From contig CM041084.1 in assembly GCA_023079485.1 (NCBI GenBank), forward strand, positions 9,980,609-10,044,608: a stretch of DNA of 64,000 nucleotides, written 5' to 3'. The first letter of the stretch is position 1. Every line of letters starts with the position of its first letter. Below the pieces are notes generated by a model, which was given only the letters and a program-made list of their open reading frames with translations, was not told the DNA's origin and did not search any database. The position numbers were made by a program, and so were the translations under genes. This document shows, piece after piece, positions 51,601 to 60,600 of the stretch. The DNA is from Archilochus colubris (Eukaryota; Chordata; Aves; Apodiformes; Trochilidae).

Positions 51601-54600
51601 AAAAATTAAGACTTGAGGTAGTCAGAAAGTGAAAGTATTCAGGGAAGCTGGATAAGGTATTTGAGTTATTTCATCATTACTGCAAGGGAATATAGGGAGA
51701 TTTTGAGGTTTCACAGGACAGATTCAAGTATCTCAAGTACTGTACAATGTGCCAGTCTTTTTCAAAACAAAAAGTACAAGTGGAAGAATACATAGTCTAG
51801 CTCAATCTCAAACACTCATTTTCATACAGTTTAGGTCTGGTCCAGTAGACCAGGAACTCTGATGGGTTTTGGGTGCTTACTTTTTGGGAAAGAGGTCAGT
51901 TTTCATGTTCACAGGTAATGAATCAGCAATTAATTTATTTCATCTATATATTTAAAATGTATTTTAGGATTGCTGCTGTTATGTATTTTCCTAATCATGT
52001 AAAGAGCTACAAATGCAGACAGCCTCTTGCAGACTAATTCAAAATACACTTGCATGTCTAACAGAACCAGGATATTCTAGATCTTTATAAATCATGTAGG
52101 TGTTTTAAGTTAATAAACTGAGTGTAGAAGAATTAGCCACCATCCTAGCTTTAGGAAGGAAGATGCATTCACCTGATACTTCACAGAAGAGCGTTTGACT
52201 ACTTAGGCAAAAGTAGTTCTAGGCTTTGACAGTTTGGCTTTAATAATAAACCACATTTTTCCTTTTGCAGTCAGTATTGCATTTTCAAATATGCTAATTA
52301 GCATAACATTAAATGATAATTCATAACAATATTATATATTTCTTCTATTGTTATATTTTTGTCTTGGTACAGCTTCAATTTGCATACATCAGTGGATTGT
52401 TAGATCTCTGGTATGGTACAGAATCAGGTTGTTTTTCTTTTGGAATAGCAAGTATTTGGTCTTAACCATTTTTGTGTTTCTCTCTTGCAATTCATTCTAA
52501 AGAAAACGGAGTTCAGAACTTCTCCCATTAATTGACCTGGACTTCTCAGTTAGTTTTCCATTGCTGGATTTGCCTCCTGTAAATGAGTATGACATGTATA
52601 TCAGGAACTTTGGTAAAATGAACACTAAGCAGGTGGGTAACAAATATGTAATGATATTTAGATTCTGAAAGTGCAGATTCATGTTCTGGAAAGCAACTTT
52701 CTTTACAAAAGAAGGTTACTAAGGCCACTAGGACAGTAAAATAGGAAATGAATAATTTTAATCTCTAACCCTTAATGCTAATACAGCAATGATGTCAAAA
52801 CACTTCAGCCAAACAGGACATTTCCAATTCTATATTAGAAGAGGACTGTCACGTTCCTTCCCCATTTTCTAAAGGACTTCCTATATGTCTGTGGTTCACT
52901 GTCCCAAGTGTTTATGCATAAGGCATCCTGTATTTTTGCAGTAGGTCACTCTTGTGTGAAATGTGGTAAAATGTGCAGTAACAAAATAGTGACACTGTCA
53001 GTATGCTTAGGTCTGAATTTACAGACAGAAGAGGTTGAGCACATTGGTCAAAAAATGGCTGTTGAAGTTCTGTTCAGTTATGCACTGTCATTCTTAGCTG
53101 TGCTACCCAAATATCAATCACTTTATCTTACTACTCTAGGCATATGTTCAGTGTAATGAGGACAATCTTGAGAGAGATGTTCAGACTGAGGAAATTGAGA
53201 CACTGGAGAAATGGACACAGCATCCAGGAGAAAGTGCCCATGTATCTGGAGGTGAAGAACATTTTATTCTTACTCATTTATGGATATGTGTATTTAAACT
53301 TTGTCTGTTGTACCCATTAATCATCAGAATTTGTAATGTGGCAGGCTGCATCAACAGCAAACTGCTGTAGGCACTCTGAATCCCCTTGTGGAGGGAGTGG
53401 CAAAAGTAGTTTATTTCTTCTGGATTGCTGTTTCTGTTGCCAGATCTTGTTCTTCAGTACTGTTACTTCTGCTGAAGAAGAAGTTGATTCCTGCCACTCT
53501 GCTCTTGCTTAAAAATTACATGGTTCTTATGGTTCTTTTGAAGCTTCAAGTTTGGTTTTGGTTTTGGTTTTTTGTTAGGTCCCATAAATAGCCAGGAGGT
53601 GTCAGTGAGTGGAGCACTAACACCTCAAATTGATTCACAGAGATTAACAAACTTCCTCCGGTCTGCTTTCCAGGTATGTTTAAGTACTTAATACCCTTTA
53701 TGACTTGTGTACATAAATATACAGTGTGATATATTGCTTACAGTACTTATTCTGACTAATTTAAATATATTACTTAAATATTACTTACTATCAGGGAGAT
53801 CCATCTCTTTGCAAGGAATGGAACCATAGCTGTGCAAATTTTATGTCTGTAAAGCTGTATTTGCAAAGATATAAAAAGAACAAGAGAGTTAGTAAAGGTT
53901 GATTAAATTAATCCATGTACTTTAGAAAGCTGCAAATATCAAAGCTGAAAGATAAGATGACTCTTTTATTTCTATAAATGTAATTATGTTTGAAAGGTGA
54001 TTGCTGTTTTGCTAGAGGAAGATCAAGTTGCAACACAACCCAAGTGGAAACTAAGTTCTGGACAAACCAGTCTGTCTATTAGTGATAGCTGTTTCCAGTT
54101 AAATACTAACCAGCCATTCCTCCATGGTAAGGGAACTTTATTCTATGCTTTGTAGTATACAGTGTGAACTCTTCTTCCTTACACAAAATACCATTCTTTT
54201 TGTCATGACTGAAGTGCAGGAAGCACATATCAGGATATATGGATAATATAAAGCCCACTTTTATGTATGCTTATCTTGTGATTCTGAGCAGCTTGGTTTC
54301 ACATGGGGAATATCCTAGCTGCTGTGAAACCAGAAATACAGTCAGTGGCTAGTATGATATAGGGGTGCCCTGGATGTAATTTCTTGCACCTCTTTTTGAA
54401 AGGCCATTCCAAAGGATGTAATTTCTTTTAGACTTTTATGCTGATAGTAGGGCCAGAATTGTAGATAAAACAAGGTTATTGAACAGGGAGATTATAGCCT
54501 GATAAATTTGAACTGCAGTTATATCTTCCTCATCTAAACAGTCAATGCTCAGATTGAAAGAAAACGAAAAATAAAGCATCTGTAATTATGTTAGGAAACG

Positions 54601-57600
54601 TTATAACACAAAGCCACACAGATTCTAACAGGAGCATGAGATGAACCAGACAAAACCTGGCCTGTGATATTTCCTAGGAGGCTTAGCTTAAATTTCAGTA
54701 AATATACTGGCATCAGATCAGATTGGCTGGCTTATGCCCAGAATAATTATTCAATTAACTTCCTGGCTCTTTTCCTTTTTGCTTTCTACTCTATTTTTTT
54801 GGTTTTATTATTCCTGTAGTCCCTCCTTTTTTCCTTGTGTAGTGTCAAAAGCAACACACTCTTATAGAAATAATCTTCATAATTATGTCTTAGCTTCTGT
54901 GGTTGTTGCTATAGCATCTGAATATGCTTTTTCATCTGCATTGAGTTTGCTTTTTTGTTTATTGCTTTTTTTTTTTTTTAATTGTGTTTAGACAGAAAAA
55001 TATCCTGCTTATATGTCTCTCAAGTTCAGAGGCAGACAATACTTTCTGTTCATGGATTACCTGAAAAGCCAGGTGTTGGTTTACTGAACAGAAAGAGCAT
55101 CATATGTGTTTGGAACATCTGGCAGCCCTCCAGTCCTCAGAAGGTTTTAATATGTGACTCAGAGGTACGTTTTACCATTGTATATTTGTCCAGCGAATAA
55201 AAAGCTTTATTATGTGTATTTTGTTTTCTTGTTTGATGTAAGATGTGTCATCTTTTAAGAAACGTATTTGAGCATAGTGAGCAAAATACTGTTCTCATTT
55301 CATTTTGTGTGATGGTCATGGTGGTTTCTTGGTTTTTTTTTTTTGTAATTTTGACTTCATTTCATGGTAGAAGAGTGTAAGGAAATAAAACAGCTGGTTC
55401 AAAATGTTGTCAGGACTTCTCTCTACCAATCACTATCATACAGTTGAATCAACCCCTTTAAATTTGTGGCAATAGATGCAGATTACACAATTATCTTGCA
55501 AAGGGAAGGCCTACTGAAAGTCCTGTATCCTGCTTCCCTTTTAAATAAATCATTCTTCTGAAGCAAAGATCTGTAATCTGTCTTTTTTGGATTTACATGT
55601 GTAGGAAGAACAAACATATCTCAGGCTTAGCAAGTCATTGGCCTTTATCATATCAACAATGTGTATTTTTACTGCTTAACAGGTGATATGTTGCTGCTCT
55701 AGTCCCAGTAAAGCAACCTTTGTTTTTGCTGGAACAATAGATGGTTCACTGTTGGTGTGGGATCTTGGAGAAGACTCCAGAATGCACCCGCATATGGTGG
55801 TCGGTGAAACTGACTGGACATTCAGAGTTCCAACCTTTTCCACTGGTTAGTACCTATCAGTTCTGTGATTGGTCCTTTTGTGGGCACTGAGAGAATTCCA
55901 CTACTGATTCTTCTGACAGCCCTCTATCTCAGTAGCCCAGTTTAGCCAGTTCTGAGATTATATTTAGTCTAGTAAAAGTTCCCAATTGACAACAGCTGGA
56001 ATGTAAGCCAGCTCAATCAATAGACATGAGTCTCAAGAAGCAGTGAGAATCATGGAATCATTTCCCAAATTGGAAGGGACTCATCAGGATCATCAAGTCC
56101 AACTCATATCCTTGCACAGGGCACCCCAAGAATCACACCATGTGCCTGAGAGCATCATCCAGACACTATTTGAACTCAGGCAGGCTTAGTGCTGTGACCA
56201 CTTCCCTGGGGAACCTGTTCCAGTACTCAGTAAAAGAACAGGGAGGTGGACCAAATGTAGAACCTAAGGAGTATTGTAATATTAAAATAGATTACACCAC
56301 AAATATAAAGAGATGAGCAAGTCATTTATATTATTGAATTTCTCAGTATATCTAGGTGTGTGTTGAGAGGTTGGGAATGATGTGTACATACCTGCAGTTT
56401 GACCCTTGGTTTGTCTCAATCTTAATTATAAACTGTGGCCATTTTTCATGGCACTGTATTGTACACTATAGTGAATAATAACATATAATAATATTTTAAA
56501 AATATTTTTATCATTGCAAATTAACCTTTTTGAGAGGCATTCCTGCCCATTGCAGGAAACTCGGAATAGATGGTCTCTAAGTTACCTTCCAACCTAAGGT
56601 ATTCTATGATTCTATGATGATTCTTTATGTATTTTTCCTTGTTTTGTGTGCAGGTGCTACCATTTAACTTACACTGATGTATTACTGCTAAAATCCTCTT
56701 TCGTTCACAAGTGTATCTAATGTTAATCATTAGTTGGTCGCTGATAGACCTAGTGGGTTTTTTTTGGTACACCAAAGTTGCTTGGTCTTGTGTTTCAGAA
56801 TGTGTGTATAAAGTTTCGTGTAGTTGCTTATATAAGCAAGCATTTTTTAATGTTTTGTGCTTAAAAAGTTTTATTCCTTTAGTCTTAAATTAGATTAAGG
56901 TTCACTGCACAGAGCAGGTCAAGAAATCAACAGTATCTGACAAAGAATGTATGTTATTGTTAAATTGTTAAATATTGTTATTGTTAAATATACAGTTATT
57001 TTAAAATGTTATTAAGGGGTAAATTTGTATTTTCTTGTGAATTTGTTGTTTAAGCATAGTTACATTCTATTAAATAATACTCTGTCAGAGTAATTTTTCT
57101 TCAATTTTGTCTTTTCTATAGTAAGCAGTGATTTATTTCTACCCCTATTATTTATGGAGCTTGAAATTCACTTAATTCTTTTCACTGTAACCCTGAACTA
57201 GCAGATTTTAATGAAATTTCTGGTGCAGTCAGTGTTGCAGCAGTCATTTGGAAAATGAGAAGTAAATGCAAATGGTGAAACATTGATTTATTTAGTAGTA
57301 TTTTGATAATTTAGGAAATAGTTTGCAGTATTGTATTTGAGTCTTTTATGAAGTAATTCTTTATAAAGTTTTTATTTTATTTTCCTTCTTTGTACTCAGC
57401 GTTCTCCCATAACCTGAAGAGTGGTTAGGTTTTTGTTGTTTATGTTGAAAATAATATGGTATATTCCTTTCATTATTCTTAATTACAGATGGCATTCTGA
57501 ACTCAGTAAGCCACACTTCTCCTATCCTGGCAGTGGAACCTGTCTCAACCTCTCTCTACAGTGATCAGAAGTACAAACTATCAAGCCTCTCTTATCAGGA

Positions 57601-60600
57601 TGGTGTGTAAGCTGCTGTTCAAAGTATCAGTACATCTGAATCTTTAGGCATCTAGTGAAACAAATACTTTGTAGCCAAAATCCTGCATATAATTCTGTTC
57701 TGTCTTTTGTCTGTAGTATCAATTGCATACAACATTCATGTTTAATTTTTGCTCTCATTTTTATGTAATGTTCATTCAGTGCATTCAACATCTTCTGTGA
57801 GTACATGCTTCTTACAGTGTATGAATTCAAGACAATATTTTGTTCTTCCATGATAAAACAAATTATCACTCAAAAACTGCTTTTAGAGAAGTCTTACTGC
57901 TTCTGTAATATCCTTAAAGAACTCTGAATGCCTTTAGAGAAGTCTTAGTGCTCCTGTAATGTCCAAAAAACCCCTTTATAAAAAAAGTGGAGAAACTTGC
58001 TTACATCAGAAAGCTCTTAAAATATGTGACTTTACTTGATGTTTTTTTCCTGGCCTTTTCCATTTTCCACCTTTAATCTTCATGCCCCCAAATTCTCAGA
58101 CAGTGTTTTACAGGAGACATTATCCCTTCTATTGCCCCTTTTCGCTTTGAAATCCATAGTAGTCCAAACATATGTGCTATACATTGCAAATTTTACAAGA
58201 TTTCATCTACCATGCTATGTTCTGTTCCCAAGTCCATGCAGAATCCTGGCATTTTAAAAGGTGCCAAGAGAACAAACACCTACCTGTTAGGACAAACTGA
58301 ACAAAGTAGTTTTATACCTTTTTTTCAGGTAGAATTCGGGCATATTCCCTTTTTATGCAGTTGAGACAATCATAAAAGTTTCAGACAACTAACCAGATGT
58401 TAGCCTAGAAATCTTTCAAATTATTGCTCAAGATGAAGCTCAGTGTATGAATATAAATTGTTCCTATTCTTTTCACAGAAACGTCAGGCCCTCCATTTCA
58501 GATAGCTTCAATGGATGAAAATGGAATCCTCAACATGTGGGTGAGTAATATATGTATGAAAAGAGAGAGTCTCCTGTGTTGGAATAATAAAATACTTCTT
58601 CAAATGTAGCAACTCAAATCCAGGATTTTTGATAAGAATTTCCTCCCTCAAAAGTACAGCAACACTAACCATTCTGTTGGGATTCTTAAAATGTTTGACC
58701 TTACTCCCTAATGCCATACTATTATCTGGAGGCAACACTTTTAACAGGTACATGGATTCATTAAAACAGGCAGTCAGTATTTCTGCTTCATAGGTCTTTG
58801 CTCATGTATTGCTATTAATTGAATCATAGATTTCAGGCCTCTTTCATCTATCTCATTTATTGAATTTGAATCACAGTGGTGTCATTGACTGTACTGAATA
58901 TATGTAAGAAATTATATTAATAATTTATATAAAATAAATTTTAAAGACTTAAAATGTGAAAATCTGTGGGTAAACTTACCCTGCCTAAAGTTTGACAGTT
59001 AGGTAAGCACCAAATCTGTCATTCTTAACTACAGTTCTGACAACTCTTCTTCCTAATACATGTTTTCAGTCCTACTGTGATGCAGCTTTGTCACAGCTGC
59101 TGAACCTGTTGTTTGCATCTGAATTGATCTTGTTCAAGGAGCTGAATCACTCAGTGAATAATAAGGGGATAAAAGTATTTCCCTCTTCTCAATAGTTATA
59201 TTCCTTAAAGCTCTAAGTAACTTCAGTAGCAATTCATTTAGGCCACATGTTTTACCTTTTCTATTTCATGTATAGTGAAAAACACAGGATATATGTTAAA
59301 ATTCCTTATTGGGGGATTTAGGTTTTGGTAGGTTTTTTAATTTTTGTTTTTGTCTGCTATTGGGGTTTTTTTTTCTGACTAAATGCCAACTAGCAATCAA
59401 GTGTATACTGTAACTTCCCATATTCTGCTTTCCAGCAGGATCATCCAGCAGGCATTTGAATCTATTTTTAGCATTGCAGACATTGAAAAGGGATAGAGAA
59501 TGTACCTGTAATCATTGTATGGTTAGACCTATCTATCTAAATGTTCTTTTGGAGTTATATATTAGTATACATAGTTAAAAAACTTTAAAATCTTGTAAAT
59601 ATTTGTTGCTTATTAATGTTAAATACTGATTTCTCAGGTAGTTGTTGAATTACAAAAAGTGGATTTAGCTGGCTCACAGACTGATTTAGGTGAGTATTGT
59701 ACATTAAAGGTACAACAAAATGCTTAAGTTTTGAGATTATGAAGTTAGAACAGAAAGGAAGAGTCAGTGATGACAAAAAAAGTTTAGAAGGTGAAATTAC
59801 TGATGAAACAATAAATTTTAGATAGGACATGGAGCTGATACTTGGGATTATTTGTTAGGGATCATGAGAGTTATTTTCAGTGCTATCTGAATTCCATCTG
59901 CTAGTTTTGTATTGCTAATTGCCAACAGGCAACCACATTTCTTATAATGGCACAGCAGATTTCTGTGTCTGCATCTTTTTTTCCAAAGAATATGAGATAT
60001 TATGTTCTTCTTAATCCTCCTGTACTTTCTTTCTTTTTTACCAAACCTATTATAATGCTTTTTTCTTGCCTACATCTTCATTTTGCAAGTTGTTCTGAAA
60101 CTTTTGTGTAAATTACTTATTTAGTGTCAGAAAAACATTTCCCTGTCAAAAGTGAAAAACAGAGCCTGTTCAGCTCCTTTTGAGTTATGTGAATTAAGAA
60201 AATTACATTTTTTCTTTTTTTGAAGAGATTTAAACTAGCATGCTCACCTTATTAGAAAGGGTGTGATTAAAATCCTGGTTTCAACTGAATATATATAAAC
60301 AGTGAGGTAATGCTAACAAGAATTTCTGATGGGTTTCCTAATTCATAAGCTCGCGTGCCATGTCTGGCTATATTAAGCTGCTAAAGCTGGGTATTATGGC
60401 TGTGGAGAGGTGCATTTTTAAGCCATGGTTGCATGTTGACACAGTTTTACTGCCACCAGCATTTAGTTCTTTTTCCTCTTCAAAAAATTCTTACATTTGA
60501 AGGGTTTGAATAATTTATGTTATTTTCTACTAAGAGGCAAAATAGATCAGCTTTATAGAAACATTATCAGTTCATTAGAGATGTTATGGTAGTTCACTGT

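Larger units (their letters stand above)
52633..55682 (+). other. DYNC2I1 introns 11 to 15
   Basis: Introns of 507, 327, 323, 865 and 518 bases separating exons 11-16. T-rich tracts precede the acceptors of exons 13 and 15. No recognised repeats or RNA genes. Confidence 0.8.
55846..57488 (+). other. DYNC2I1 intron 16
   Basis: A 1.6-kb intron with two CR1 3' fragments in opposite orientation (56047 and 56535) and an AT-rich TTATTGTTAAA-type repeat near 56950-56995. Confidence 0.85.
57603..59637 (+). other. DYNC2I1 introns 17 and 18
   Basis: Introns of 876 and 1097 bases around exon 18. Intron 17 holds a 32-bp duplicated segment (57882/57933). Otherwise AT-rich with nothing recognised. Confidence 0.8.
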
